From: Jeotgalibaca sp052266715 | Lineage (GTDB): Bacteria > Bacillota > Bacilli > Lactobacillales > Aerococcaceae | DNA: 64,000 nucleotides | NCBI GenBank assembly: GCA_052266715.1 | Contig: JBQPRB010000001.1 | Direction: 5' to 3' (one strand) | In this document: positions 52,519 through 62,095 of the stretch, piece after piece | How the letters are laid out: each line of letters begins with the position of its first letter | How positions within the stretch are numbered: the stretch's first letter is position 1 | Translations under genes and position numbers: made by a program | The notes under the pieces: generated by a model | Databases searched by the model: none | What the model saw: the letters and a program-made list of their open reading frames with translations, nothing else | What the model was told of the DNA's origin: nothing

Positions 52519-53892
52519 TTATTTATTTGTTAAAAGGAATTCACCGTTATGTGTATCAGCCACGCCGTCTTCCAAGCTGTAAACAGTTTCCCCGCGTAAA
52601 ATAGTCCGTGCAACTTGTGCACCAATTTCACGTCCGATGTATGGACTGATTTTGTTTCTGTATTCCAAATCTTCCGCTTTCAACGTGTAAGCTGAGTCTG
52701 GCTTGATGAAGACAAAGTCTGCATCCTTACCAACGGCGATGTGACCTTTACCTTCAATAGCAAAACGATCTGCAGGATTTCCAGCAATCACTTTCGCAAA
52801 TTGTGTCAAGGACATGCCACGTTTTTGAACACCTTCGTCAAACAAAACATCTACGTTGTTTTGTACGCCGGAAATTCCGCCCCATGCTTCGAAAGCATTT
52901 TCTTTGTCTTTCAAGTCTGGTGTACATGGTGAGTGGTCGGAAGTCACGAAGTCGATTTCACCTGCCAATAATTTTTCCCACATACCGTTTTGGTTTTCTT
53001 TATCACGGATTGGTGGTGAACATTTCACAACCGGTCCGATTGCATCCAATTCATCTGTTTCAAAGTATAGGTAGTGCGTACAAGTTTCACACGTTACGTC
53101 AACACCTTCATTACGTGCTTTCGTTACTTCTTCAACACCTTCAGGACAAGCAACATGACAAATATGGATACGGCAGCCTGTTTCTTTAGCGAACAAGATG
53201 GCACGTCTGATTGGTTCAACTTCTGTAAATACCGGACGGGTTTCAACATAAGCTTTCAAAGTTGTTTCACCGTTCTTGTAAGCAATTTCACCTAAACGGT
53301 CTGTAATTGCAGCATTTTCAGCATGTATTGCCAATACTTTACCAGTTTTAGCAATTTGTTTCATACCTTCGTATAATGCATAGTCATCGACGTTCTCGAA
53401 GTCGCCATCGATGGTGCGGTCGCCACATGTTGCCATGAAGGCTTTATAAGCGTGAACCCCACCTTCATCCAACTCTTGGATGCCGCCGCCCAAATTGAAA
53501 GGAACAAGGCCCCCGAAAGAAGCAACGTCAGCAGTCAATTTATTTTCACCAGCCGCAAATTTCACTTCCAAAGATTCTTTACCAACTGTAGCTGGAACTT
53601 GGTTCAATGGCATTTCCATGAAGGAAGTTACCCCACCTTTAGCACATGCTCTTGTACCGGTTTCGTAACCTTCCCAGCCGTCACGGTAACCGCCACCTGG
53701 CTCAGTGATATGCACGTGGGCGTCCACCATACCTGGGCTGACAATCAATCCTTTTGCATCGATTGTTTCTGTTGCTTCGCCCAAATCGGAACCAATTTCA
53801 ACAATTTTGCCGTCTTTTACCGCTACGTCTGTTTCAACTTCACCGTTGTCTAGGATAACCAAGCCATTTTTAATGATTAAATCAAAAGCCAT
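52519..53892 (-). CDS. allB: Allantoinase
   Basis: 457-residue dihydroorotase/hydantoinase-type amidohydrolase that opens allantoin to allantoate. Metal ligands: H59 and H61 (DAHVHITEPG), the carboxylated K150 (AYKAFMATCG), H190 (IHAEN), H246 (HICH) and D319 (TSDHSP). KAFM and ATCG around the lysine are typical of AllB. It lies directly downstream of the NCS1 permease and forms one operon with it. Confidence 0.96.
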   Translation of the reverse strand: MAFDLIIKNGLVILDNGEVETDVAVKDGKIVEIGSDLGEATETIDAKGLIVSPGMVDAHVHITEPGGGYRDGWEGYETGTRACAKGGVTSFMEMPLNQVPATVGKESLEVKFAAGENKLTADVASFGGLVPFNLGGGIQELDEGGVHAYKAFMATCGDRTIDGDFENVDDYALYEGMKQIAKTGKVLAIHAENAAITDRLGEIAYKNGETTLKAYVETRPVFTEVEPIRRAILFAKETGCRIHICHVACPEGVEEVTKARNEGVDVTCETCTHYLYFETDELDAIGPVVKCSPPIRDKENQNGMWEKLLAGEIDFVTSDHSPCTPDLKDKENAFEAWGGISGVQNNVDVLFDEGVQKRGMSLTQFAKVIAGNPADRFAIEGKGHIAVGKDADFVFIKPDSAYTLKAEDLEYRNKISPYIGREIGAQVARTILRGETVYSLEDGVADTHNGEFLLTNK

Positions 53893-53948
53893 TTAAATTC
53901 CTCCTATTTTATAATTCTAAATTAATTTATTTCCAGAACCAAGAATGA

Positions 53949-55433
53949 TTAAGCAGCCGCTTTACCTTTTTTCAAGACGTAATACAGTCCGAAAGCCAAG
54001 CCCGCACCTATCAACCAAGATAGGTTGGAGATGAATTGTAGCGCCGGGAAGAATTGGCCACTGATGGATACTAATAAAGCAACGATTGTCGCAATATACC
54101 CCTCTTTGTTCACGCCCCGGTAAGGATTACTTGGATCAGTTTTTTGTTTATCAAAGTACAAGGCATCAAGATTGATATTTTGTTTCTTGATCAAGTAGAA
54201 ATCAGCCAACATGACCCCAGCAACCGGTCCTAAAACACCACCGATAATATTCAAGAAAGCGAAAATACTGTCTGAGTTTTCCATCATTTTCCAAGGCATG
54301 ATCAAGTAACTGATAACACCGGCAATCAGAACCCCGCGACGGTAGTTGATTTTCTTAGGGAACAATGCTGATAGCTGGTATCCTGCCGGAATGATGTTAC
54401 CTGTTGCATTTGTGGAAATTGTTGTCATCAACAGAACCACCAATGCTAGTATGACAGCTGGCATGCTATCCCATCTGTCGATGATGTTCAAGACATTCCA
54501 CTCTTGGATATTGTAGTAAATAGAGCCACCGATCAAAATCGATACGGATGAAACAGCAAAAATCAAGTAAGCAACCAATAAACTTGCCGTTTGACCAATT
54601 TTTTGGTCGTTAGTTGAAGTCGCATTTTGAGTGAAGTCGGAAACACTGGCACCAGGCGCAGCCCAAACAGCAATAACCGAGTTGATGATAATCAAGTAAA
54701 CCAGTAGCGGTGGGTTTGATTGCACACCACTCAACTCATAGGTAAGAATATTTCCGATGCCGCCAGCAGCCCAAATCGCCCATACGGTCATCCCACCAAA
54801 CACAACGTAAATCAACGGATTCAAGATAGCGGTAAATTTGTTCAAAACATTCCCGCCTCCGAAACCAATCATGACATTAATGGCCCAGAAGAATGTGAAG
54901 GCAAGCAGTCCCGGTAAACCAATTCCGAAGAAACTGAAGTCACCACCCAATTCCAAAAATCCTGGCCAGAATTTCCCTACTAAAATAAGTAAAGCCAATG
55001 ATCCAGTATAGTTCTGCAAACCGAACCAAGCAATAGCAGCAATAATACCACGTAGGAATCCTGGGAGTTTGGCACCCAGTTCTCCATAAACGGAGCGCAA
55101 ATGCATGGCAAATGGTATCCCATATTTTGAACCTGCCCTACCATTGATTACCATGAATGCGGCAACAGCCAAAGCACTTACCACAATCGCCAACATGACA
55201 TTTAATGGTGATAATCCGAGAAACAAGAAACCACCAACTGCTGTATAGTTCGGCACATTATGAACGGACCCCATCCATAAAGTAAAATAGTTTTTCTTGT
55301 TCATATTTCTTTTATCTTCTGTTTTAGGCAACATATCATCGTTGTAGCCTCTGTCTTTGAAAACACTCGCTGTGTTTTCGCTTACAAAAACATCACCTTC
55401 AAATTGTTGCTCTGTTTGCGAATCTATTACCAA
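53949..55433 (-). CDS. NCS1-family allantoin permease
   Basis: 494-residue nucleobase:cation symporter-1 protein with 12 membrane helices. The NMNKKNYFTLWMGSVHNVPNY start of helix 1 and SKYGIPFAMHLRSVYG loop are characteristic; PucI/AllP-type members carry allantoin. The start is TTG 55433 behind GGGGGG. It is followed by allB 56 bp later. The upstream region has a cre site and candidate PucR operators. Confidence 0.93.
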   Translation of the reverse strand: MVIDSQTEQQFEGDVFVSENTASVFKDRGYNDDMLPKTEDKRNMNKKNYFTLWMGSVHNVPNYTAVGGFLFLGLSPLNVMLAIVVSALAVAAFMVINGRAGSKYGIPFAMHLRSVYGELGAKLPGFLRGIIAAIAWFGLQNYTGSLALLILVGKFWPGFLELGGDFSFFGIGLPGLLAFTFFWAINVMIGFGGGNVLNKFTAILNPLIYVVFGGMTVWAIWAAGGIGNILTYELSGVQSNPPLLVYLIIINSVIAVWAAPGASVSDFTQNATSTNDQKIGQTASLLVAYLIFAVSSVSILIGGSIYYNIQEWNVLNIIDRWDSMPAVILALVVLLMTTISTNATGNIIPAGYQLSALFPKKINYRRGVLIAGVISYLIMPWKMMENSDSIFAFLNIIGGVLGPVAGVMLADFYLIKKQNINLDALYFDKQKTDPSNPYRGVNKEGYIATIVALLVSISGQFFPALQFISNLSWLIGAGLAFGLYYVLKKGKAAA

Positions 55434-55489
55434 CTTCTTCCCCCCTAAATATAGTGAACAAATTTGCGAAAGCGTTCTTATCCCGTTCG

Positions 55490-55503
55490 TTTCAGCGCTT
55501 TCA
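55490..55503 (-). promoter_or_regulatory. Candidate cre site of the allantoin permease
   Basis: TGAAAGCGCTGAAA on the minus strand fits the cre pattern with one mismatch, about 60 bp before the TTG start. It would place allantoin uptake under CcpA. Confidence 0.6.
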
Positions 55504-55528
55504 CTTACAAACTTATTGTAACCAGAAA

Positions 55529-55542
55529 TGTATACGGATACA
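55529..55542. promoter_or_regulatory. Palindrome TGTATACGGATACA upstream of the allantoin permease
   Basis: Matches TGTATGCGCATACA (50997-51010) at 12 of 14 positions and lies about 100 bp before the permease start. Confidence 0.45.
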
Positions 55543-55572
55543 ATTGTAGGATTTGGCAGTATTGAAATACCG

Positions 55573-55617
55573 TTTGTTCAAAATTAACAATGACATTTGA
55601 GCAGATTGTTCAAATGG
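55573..55617. promoter_or_regulatory. Two TGTTCA inverted repeats upstream of the allantoin permease
   Basis: TGTTCA-AAA-TTAACA (55576-55590) and TGAGCA-GAT-TGTTCA (about 55598-55612), both with 3-bp centres, as in the perfect TGTTCAAAATGAACA at 57129. Candidate PucR operators. Confidence 0.5.
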
Positions 55618-55636
55618 ATTTTTTTCCTTGAAAAAT

Positions 55637-55811
55637 AGGAGGGTGAGACAAAAGTCTCACCCTCCTTCCTGTATACGAATATCTGTATTCTAAACGTGCG
55701 ACAAAAGGCAGCCCCGACGTCCACTTCACGAATAATGCTCAGATGGCCTGCGACCATCTTGCGCTTATTCGCTCCAGTGGTTCGGGGCTAACCGCCTTTT
55801 GTCCCACTCCC
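55637..55811 (-). repeat. Structured intergenic repeat, copy 3
   Basis: Terminal hairpin GGAGGGTGAGAC/GTCTCACCCTCC, linker with CTGTATACG and TAAACGTG, and the long hairpin with GCCCCGAC, ACGAATAATGCTCAGATGG and TTCGGGGC, ending CCTTTTGTCCCACTC just before the pucG stop. It lies between pucG and the permease promoter, so it probably terminates pucG. Confidence 0.87.
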
Positions 55812-55820
55812 CTTCGTTAA

Positions 55821-57032
55821 TTATTTGTGATATTCGGCCAAGGCAGCGGGTATTGCTTCACCCACATTGATTTTAGCCCCATGATAAACCAAAGCACCTT
55901 CTAGTGCACTTAGGACATGCAGGACATTGTCTTTGCGACTGCTGTAACCCATATTTCCGATACGCCAAATTTTACTTTTTAAGTCGCCGAAAGATGAAGC
56001 TATTTCCACACCGAAATCGTTCAACATGGTTTGTCTGATTGGTTCACCATCAGTCATGCCTTCAGGGAAGTAAACGGGTGTGACAGTTGGCATTTTCGTG
56101 CTTACATCACCGAATATTTTCAGTCCCATCGCTTTTACCCCTGCCTGGATGGCGCGATCATTCAACAGGTGGCGTTCAAAACTCGCTTCAAGACCACCTG
56201 CGAGCAAAATACGTAAACCTTCATGCAGGGCATAAATCATGCTCGTTGCCTCGGTATGGTGATTGATGCGTTCTGGCCCCCAGTAACGTTGCAATTGACT
56301 CAAGTCCAAATAGTTGCTGGAAATAAAGTTATCGTTTCGTTCATCATCGCCAAGTCCCAACTCTTTTTGGTAACGGGCATTCAATACTTCTTCAATGCGG
56401 TCGTTATAGGTAATCAAGGACAATCCCGAAGGGACACTGACACATTTTTGGGTCCCTGCAATTGCGATATCGATGTTCCATTTGTCCACTTCAATCTGGA
56501 CTCCACCATAAGTCGCCACAGTATCCACAACAAAGAAAATTCCTTTTTCCCGACAATGTCTTCCGATTTCTTCCAACGGCTGCATTTGTCCGTTTGCGGT
56601 TTCACCATGAACCATGGACACTATTTTTGGATTGACTTCATCAATTTTACGGATGATATCTTGCGGATCAAAGACACTTTCCCAATCCTTCTCCTGATAA
56701 GTGACATCCGCCTTTGCCCGTTCGCAAATTTCGCCTAGTAAATACGCAAAACGGCCATATGCCGGAATTAATACTCTATCCCCCGGCTCAATCAAGGCTA
56801 TTAGAGCTGCTTCCAATCCCGAGCGGGAAGTTCCGTCAATTGCGAAAGCTTGCTTGTTTTTCGTTCCGAAAGGCATCTTGATCATTTCTTTTGTTTCATC
56901 CATTATTCTTAAAAAGGCCGGATCGAACTGCCCAAGTATCGGTGTCGCCATCGCCCTTAAAACCAATGGATAAACCTCAACTGGGCCTGGTGTCATTATG
57001 GTGCGTGGTGGTACTTGTAATTCATTATACAA
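55821..57032 (-). CDS. pucG: (S)-ureidoglycine--glyoxylate aminotransferase
   Basis: 403-residue class V PLP aminotransferase of the serine-pyruvate/alanine-glyoxylate group. The N-terminal PGPVEVYPLVLRAMATPILGQFDP and the PLP segment AGTQKCVSVPSGLS (Lys in TQKC) are typical of PucG. It transfers the ureidoglycine amino group to glyoxylate, giving glycine and oxalurate. The start is TTG 57032 behind GAGGGG. Divergent from the second PucR gene, which likely controls it. Confidence 0.9.
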   Translation of the reverse strand: MYNELQVPPRTIMTPGPVEVYPLVLRAMATPILGQFDPAFLRIMDETKEMIKMPFGTKNKQAFAIDGTSRSGLEAALIALIEPGDRVLIPAYGRFAYLLGEICERAKADVTYQEKDWESVFDPQDIIRKIDEVNPKIVSMVHGETANGQMQPLEEIGRHCREKGIFFVVDTVATYGGVQIEVDKWNIDIAIAGTQKCVSVPSGLSLITYNDRIEEVLNARYQKELGLGDDERNDNFISSNYLDLSQLQRYWGPERINHHTEATSMIYALHEGLRILLAGGLEASFERHLLNDRAIQAGVKAMGLKIFGDVSTKMPTVTPVYFPEGMTDGEPIRQTMLNDFGVEIASSFGDLKSKIWRIGNMGYSSRKDNVLHVLSALEGALVYHGAKINVGEAIPAALAEYHK

Positions 57033-57128
57033 ATCGTTTCCCCTCTTTTCGACAATATCTCATGTTTCATTCTACATCTAGCCTAACGGCACAAGTATCC
57101 GCAAAACGGCTAAAAATGCTGATCGTTA

Positions 57129-57143
57129 TGTTCAAAATGAACA
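57129..57143. promoter_or_regulatory. Perfect TGTTCA-AAA-TGAACA palindrome between pucG and pucR
   Basis: A 6-3-6 inverted repeat centred between the divergent pucG and PucR(2) genes. It is the best-matching member of the TGTTCA family found in the island promoters. Confidence 0.6.
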
Positions 57144-57201
57144 AAAGAATCTGGTTAATCAGTCCTTTTTCGGTTACAATTGTTCTGAAGGAGTGAATAT
57201 C

Positions 57202-58830
57202 GTGACTACATTAAAAGAACTTTTGCAAGTACCTCGTTTTTCTGATTTAAAATTATTGAACAGTGAGGCCAATCTGGATGTGGAAGTGACCTCTATTGAG
57301 ATTACGGAAACACCAGACGTTGCTCTCTATATACCCAAAAATGTGTTGATTCTTTCAACCGGTATGATTTTTAAAGACAACCAGGAAGATTTGATTCCCT
57401 TCATAGATTCACTCATCCAAGCAAAAGCTGTCGGCCTCGGCATCAAACTGTCGCGCTTCTTAAATGAAATTGATGCGGATGTTCTCGCGTATGCCAACAA
57501 AAGAAACTTCGCCTTGATCGCCATCCCAGGGGTATCTCCTTTGGGATCGTTACTGCATCAAATCCAAAATTTCCTTTGGGATACCAAGGAAGAAGAAATA
57601 AATTACGCGATGGATATCCAGAAGACATTTTCGAGCCTCTTAATCGGGGATGCGAACTTGGCCCACTTTACTAATGAACTCGGAAAAATCATCAAGACAC
57701 CGGTTTTGTTATTGGACCCGTTCTTCAAGCCCATAGCTCATTCAAAACATTTCCAACATTCGCGCTACTCCGAATCCCATCTTTCTAACGAAATATGGAG
57801 CCATTACCACCGGATTCAATTGGAAAAAGATAATTTCTTGATCAAATCGACAACAAACGAAGATGTTCACGTCGCAGTGTATCCGATAAAAGTCTTTACT
57901 TATTTCCCGCATTATTTGGTTATTGTCTCCCCAGAAAAAATACCTTTTCCAATTTCTTCGTTTGCGATTGAACAGGCAGCACTGGTGCTCTCTTTTGTCC
58001 TTTTCAAGAACAGAAAAGTAAAAGAATCCGAACAAAGTCTCCAAACCAGCATTTTGCAAAAATTTGTGGAAAACAATTCTGCAGCCTTGACCCAAGCCAA
58101 TGCCAAACTGCTTGAGTTGGGAACACCTTTGCGTTTAATCGACAGCCGGCATAACCAAATCATTTTGATCCATCATGCCGATAATGAGGAGACGGGACCG
58201 AGACTTAAATATGATGAAGAGAAAAAACAACTGATTCTGCAATGGTTCAAGAATCGTTTAGCTGAAATTTTGGATCACGCTCCCATCATGTATCCTACTA
58301 ACAATAATAATATCATCTTTTTACTTCAAACGAACCAAATTGGTACTGAAGAAAAGTTAAATAAAATGGCCGAGGAGTTGGAGTCCGTCTTCCCTATCAA
58401 AATCACCTTCTTCTTGGGTGGTGTTTACGAATCTTTGGAAAAAATCTCAGATTCCTTTATTGAAGCAGAAATTGCCCAATCCACTACAAAACAAATGAAG
58501 GAAGTCGCGCGTATGAATTATTTCCGGCCCCAAGGATTGAAGCAGCTTTTCACGCCGGACGACAAAGACGCCATCTATTACTTTGCCACCTCGGTCTTGA
58601 AGGACTTGGCTTATCCAACAGATGATTCTCAAATCGAGTTACAAAAAACATTAAAAAGCTACCTGGATAATCAATCCCAAATCACCAAAACGGCAGAAGT
58701 CCTTTTTATCCACCGCAATACGGTCAAATACCGGATCGAACGCTGTGAAGAAATACTGGGAAAAAAATTGAGTGACCCGACTGTGAGCCTGAATGTCCGG
58801 TTGGCTTTGGAATTGATACAAATAGAATAA
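57202..58830 (+). CDS. PucR-family transcriptional regulator (2)
   Basis: 542 residues from GTG 57202 (GAAGGAG 8 nt upstream). An N-terminal PucR-type domain (LLQVPRFSDLKLLN...KNVLILSTGMIFKD) and a C-terminal HTH_30 (SQITKTAEVLFIHRNTVKYRIERCEEILG). It differs clearly from the PucR at 45775, so the island has two distinct regulators. A perfect TGTTCA palindrome lies about 60 bp upstream. Confidence 0.9.
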   Translation: MTTLKELLQVPRFSDLKLLNSEANLDVEVTSIEITETPDVALYIPKNVLILSTGMIFKDNQEDLIPFIDSLIQAKAVGLGIKLSRFLNEIDADVLAYANKRNFALIAIPGVSPLGSLLHQIQNFLWDTKEEEINYAMDIQKTFSSLLIGDANLAHFTNELGKIIKTPVLLLDPFFKPIAHSKHFQHSRYSESHLSNEIWSHYHRIQLEKDNFLIKSTTNEDVHVAVYPIKVFTYFPHYLVIVSPEKIPFPISSFAIEQAALVLSFVLFKNRKVKESEQSLQTSILQKFVENNSAALTQANAKLLELGTPLRLIDSRHNQIILIHHADNEETGPRLKYDEEKKQLILQWFKNRLAEILDHAPIMYPTNNNNIIFLLQTNQIGTEEKLNKMAEELESVFPIKITFFLGGVYESLEKISDSFIEAEIAQSTTKQMKEVARMNYFRPQGLKQLFTPDDKDAIYYFATSVLKDLAYPTDDSQIELQKTLKSYLDNQSQITKTAEVLFIHRNTVKYRIERCEEILGKKLSDPTVSLNVRLALELIQIE

Positions 58831-58872
58831 CCAAATAAGCAGGTTCCCAGATGCGGGAACCTGCTTATTTGG
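58831..58872. terminator. Bidirectional terminator between PucR(2) and allD
   Basis: An 18-bp perfect stem, CCAAATAAGCAGGTTCCC with its complement, around AGATGC. It lies between the convergent stops. Confidence 0.92.
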
Positions 58873-58873
58873 T

Positions 58874-59947
58874 TTATTCTTCTATTTTTTCGGCAAATGC
58901 ATTCAAGCCGCCGTATTTATCGAAGTGGATGGTGTCACTTTCCAGGTATTCATAAATGTTTTTTTCAACTGGAATACCTTCGGCCATGTAATTTTTATAG
59001 CGAATTTGTCCCAGCTCACCCGGAACATAAACTTGATCGAAGCCAACCGCAGGGCGGGTATTGTGCAATTCTTCAATGGTTTGCTCAATATTGGCTTTGA
59101 ATCCTTCCAGTGAGGTGAAGCGTTTTGGATCGATTAAGATAAAGAGCTGACCCAAATCACGCCCTTCCTCCATTTTGTCATACATGGAAGAAACATGTTT
59201 CCCAAACGGCAAGCCCAAAAGGACACCGGAAAGGATATCAATCATCATCATTAAGCCATAACCCTTTGGACCGGCAATGGGCAAGAGTCCTGCCACTGCA
59301 TGTGGATCGGTTGTCGCTACTCCGTTCTTATCCACCGCCCATGTATCTGGAATCGGATTATTTTTCGAGCGAGCATCCAAAATTTTCCCCCATGCCTGCA
59401 CTGTAGTAGCCATATCAAAAATCAGAGGTATTTTTGCTTCGCGTGGAATCCCGAAAGCAATCGGATTGGTTCCATAATAAGTTTCCGCCCCACCGAATGG
59501 TACCACCATTGGGTCGGATTGACACATCGCAATGGCAAGTAAATCTTGTTGGGCCGCTTTTTCAACGTAATAGGAGAGCATGCCGCTGTGACTCATTTTG
59601 GAGACACCAACAACAGCCACACCAGATTCTTTGGCCAAGGAAATAGCTTCACCAAGTGCCAGGTTTGCAACATAATGACCTTGTCCGTTATCACCGTGGA
59701 AGATAGCGGAACTTGGACCGGTTTTTTCGAAACGGACTTTTGGTTCTATGGTGACTCCGCCTTTTACGATGCGTTCTGCATAGTAGTCAACGCGAACTGC
59801 CCCATGGGAGTGCACGCCATTGGCATCGGCATAAACCAAATGTTTCGCTACTTCTTCAGCCTGCTCTTCTTTCAAGCCTGCCTTTTGTAATTTCGTCTTC
59901 ATTAAGTGATGCAGCTTCTCGGGCATCACTTTAACTATATTAGTCAT
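58874..59947 (-). CDS. allD: Ureidoglycolate dehydrogenase
   Basis: 357-residue malate/L-lactate dehydrogenase-2 fold (LDH2/MDHG) enzyme that oxidises ureidoglycolate to oxalurate with NAD. ANGVHSHGAVRVDYY, MSHSGMLSYYVEKAA, FGGAETYYGTNPIAFGIP and the GPKGYGL nucleotide segment are hallmarks. Last gene of the minus-strand allC-allE-allD operon. The product oxalurate is the substrate for AllFGH. Confidence 0.94.
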   Translation of the reverse strand: MTNIVKVMPEKLHHLMKTKLQKAGLKEEQAEEVAKHLVYADANGVHSHGAVRVDYYAERIVKGGVTIEPKVRFEKTGPSSAIFHGDNGQGHYVANLALGEAISLAKESGVAVVGVSKMSHSGMLSYYVEKAAQQDLLAIAMCQSDPMVVPFGGAETYYGTNPIAFGIPREAKIPLIFDMATTVQAWGKILDARSKNNPIPDTWAVDKNGVATTDPHAVAGLLPIAGPKGYGLMMMIDILSGVLLGLPFGKHVSSMYDKMEEGRDLGQLFILIDPKRFTSLEGFKANIEQTIEELHNTRPAVGFDQVYVPGELGQIRYKNYMAEGIPVEKNIYEYLESDTIHFDKYGGLNAFAEKIEE

Positions 59948-59967
59948 TATTTTATCACCTGTCTAAA

Positions 59968-60756
59968 TTAAATTTTTGGATCGCGGTTGCTGTCTTTGGA
60001 ATAAACGTAAGCCAATGGTTCGTCGCGTCCAACTGCGTAAGCTGCTTGTTGCGAATAAGAGCCCATGAAGATATAATCGCCTTTTTCAACCGCCATCCAG
60101 TTGTTGTCCAGGTTGTACATACCTTGTCCGGAGATGATGTAAGCGCCATGCTCTTGGTAGTGGGTCTCGATATAGCCATGGCTCGCACCTGGTTCAAACG
60201 AAAGGATATGCATGTTCATGTCGAACCCTAAATCAGTGGTTGGCAACAAATCCCATAATAGGACATCTTTCATGCCTTCATATTCGATCGGTTCAATATC
60301 ATTTTTATTGCCGACAACTTTATGTGGTTCAAAGCCTTCAAGTGGCTCATAACGGCGTTTATACAAAAATGCTTCTGTGTCTTCAGTTTGGCCGTTTTCC
60401 ATGTACATTTTCACACCCGCCGGTAAATATACGTAGCCGCCTGCAGTCAGTTCATGGGTTTCTGTACCATCACTGACTTTCAATTTCCCTTCAATCACAT
60501 AGATGAATGTTTGGACACCTTCTTCACCAAATCCACGTTTGTTTTGACCACCTTCGTGGAAAGTAATGATGTAATCAACGAAGGATGCTCCCAATTTAGG
60601 AGAACCCAAAATTGACATTGACACATTTTCAAAACCCGGAACAGAGTTACGGACAATTCCATCATGGGGAATCAAAGCAAAGTTACCATGTTTGATGACG
60701 GCACGAGACTCCAAAAGTCCATCTCTGTAGCCCGTTTTATTATTTTTGTATCCCAT
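59968..60756 (-). CDS. allE: (S)-ureidoglycine aminohydrolase
   Basis: 262-residue bicupin (YlbA/UGHY family) that releases ammonia from ureidoglycine. The first cupin has VIEGKLKVSDG, the second GYIETHYQEHGAYIISGQGMY with the Mn-binding Glu/His/Gln cluster. I chose ATG 60756; a GTG three codons upstream is possible. Between allD and allC with gaps of 20-30 bp. Confidence 0.93.
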   Translation of the reverse strand: MGYKNNKTGYRDGLLESRAVIKHGNFALIPHDGIVRNSVPGFENVSMSILGSPKLGASFVDYIITFHEGGQNKRGFGEEGVQTFIYVIEGKLKVSDGTETHELTAGGYVYLPAGVKMYMENGQTEDTEAFLYKRRYEPLEGFEPHKVVGNKNDIEPIEYEGMKDVLLWDLLPTTDLGFDMNMHILSFEPGASHGYIETHYQEHGAYIISGQGMYNLDNNWMAVEKGDYIFMGSYSQQAAYAVGRDEPLAYVYSKDSNRDPKI

Positions 60757-60786
60757 TTTAAACACTCACTCTTTCTTTAATATATT

Positions 60787-62013
60787 TTAATAAGCTAATT
60801 TATGAAGTGATTCCGCTAATGCTTTAACACCTTCCGTTAAATCCTCTAGCTTTGTTTCTTCAGCTGGATTATGGCTGATACCATTAATACTTGGTACGAA
60901 AATCATGGCGGTAGGATAGTGTGGTGCGATGATTTGTGAATCATGGCCTGCTCCACTGTGCATCACGCGGTACTTCATGCCTTGTTCTTTTACAACACTC
61001 TCAATTGTCGCAACGATTTTTTCATCCATTGGAACCGGCGCTTCATCCATCCAGCGGTTGATGTCAATGCCGATCTCCATGGCCGCTGCAGTATCTTTCA
61101 TCAATGTTTCCAATTCCTCAGTGAATGATTTCAGCACTTCAGCGTCTGTATGGCGGCAATCGATTGAGAAAATTGTTTCACCCGGTACTACGTTGACAGT
61201 GTTTGGTTTCGGTTCAACACGACCAAATGTCAATACAAGTGGGTCGCCCATTTTTTTGGCACGGTCAATTGCTTCAGAAGCTATTTTACTGAAGCAATAA
61301 ATGGTGTCTTTACGGTAGCCCATCGGTGTTGTACCCGCATGGTTTGATTCACCCTTAAGCGTAATCGTGTAGCGTCTTTGACCGGCAATATTATTGACTA
61401 CCCCAATTTGGAGGTCCTGCATTTCCAAGACGTTTCCTTGTTCAATATGCACTTCCACAAAAGCCTTGATATCATCGCGGCGGACACGGTCTTCTTCTTG
61501 CTTGAAATCAAAACCGGATTCGCGCATGGCATCCACGAATTTCACGCCTTTTGCATCCGCAATCTCTTCAACTGCTTCACGGCTTTCTTCATTGACAAAG
61601 TTTTTGCTTCCCCAGAATACGGTTGGAAAACGACTACCTTCTTCTTCAGCCATAGAAATGACTTCCAAAGAACGCTTAGGTTGGCCATATTTCTCTAATA
61701 AATACTGAACTGCCAGATAACCTGCTGTAATGCCGTATTGGCCGTCCAATGTTCCACCGTTGACAACAGTATCGACATGGGATCCAGTCATGATGGTTTC
61801 GTTTGGTAATTCAGAACCTTCAATCCGGCCGTATAGGTTTCCGACTGCATCATATTTGACTGTCATACCAATTTCTTCCATTTTCATTTTTACTGCCTCT
61901 TGCGCTTTTACCCAAGATTCTGTATAGAGAAGACGCGTCATACCACCTGTTGGATCGCTTCCGATTCCCGCGAAGAATGCAATGTTCTCTTTAACTAATT
62001 TTGTTAAATCCAT
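60787..62013 (-). CDS. allC: Allantoate amidohydrolase
   Basis: 408-residue M20-type metal-dependent hydrolase that removes CO2 and ammonia from allantoate, giving ureidoglycine. The metal site is visible as GSHVDTV, DGQYG, AEEEGSRF and HIEQG, with HNPAEE at the C-terminus. First gene of the allC-E-D operon, with GGAGG before the ATG. The upstream region holds TTTGTTCA and an 8-bp inverted repeat. Confidence 0.94.
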   Translation of the reverse strand: MDLTKLVKENIAFFAGIGSDPTGGMTRLLYTESWVKAQEAVKMKMEEIGMTVKYDAVGNLYGRIEGSELPNETIMTGSHVDTVVNGGTLDGQYGITAGYLAVQYLLEKYGQPKRSLEVISMAEEEGSRFPTVFWGSKNFVNEESREAVEEIADAKGVKFVDAMRESGFDFKQEEDRVRRDDIKAFVEVHIEQGNVLEMQDLQIGVVNNIAGQRRYTITLKGESNHAGTTPMGYRKDTIYCFSKIASEAIDRAKKMGDPLVLTFGRVEPKPNTVNVVPGETIFSIDCRHTDAEVLKSFTEELETLMKDTAAAMEIGIDINRWMDEAPVPMDEKIVATIESVVKEQGMKYRVMHSGAGHDSQIIAPHYPTAMIFVPSINGISHNPAEETKLEDLTEGVKALAESLHKLAY

Positions 62014-62095
62014 GATAATGCCTCCTAAGTATGCTTCGATATCTATCTTATATTGTAAGCGTTTCTTTCCTCTATTGCACTGACTCTAATGACAA

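Noticed and set aside
56223..56738. 171-codon plus-strand frame
   Set aside because: Antisense to pucG, whose PLP motifs are intact on the other strand.
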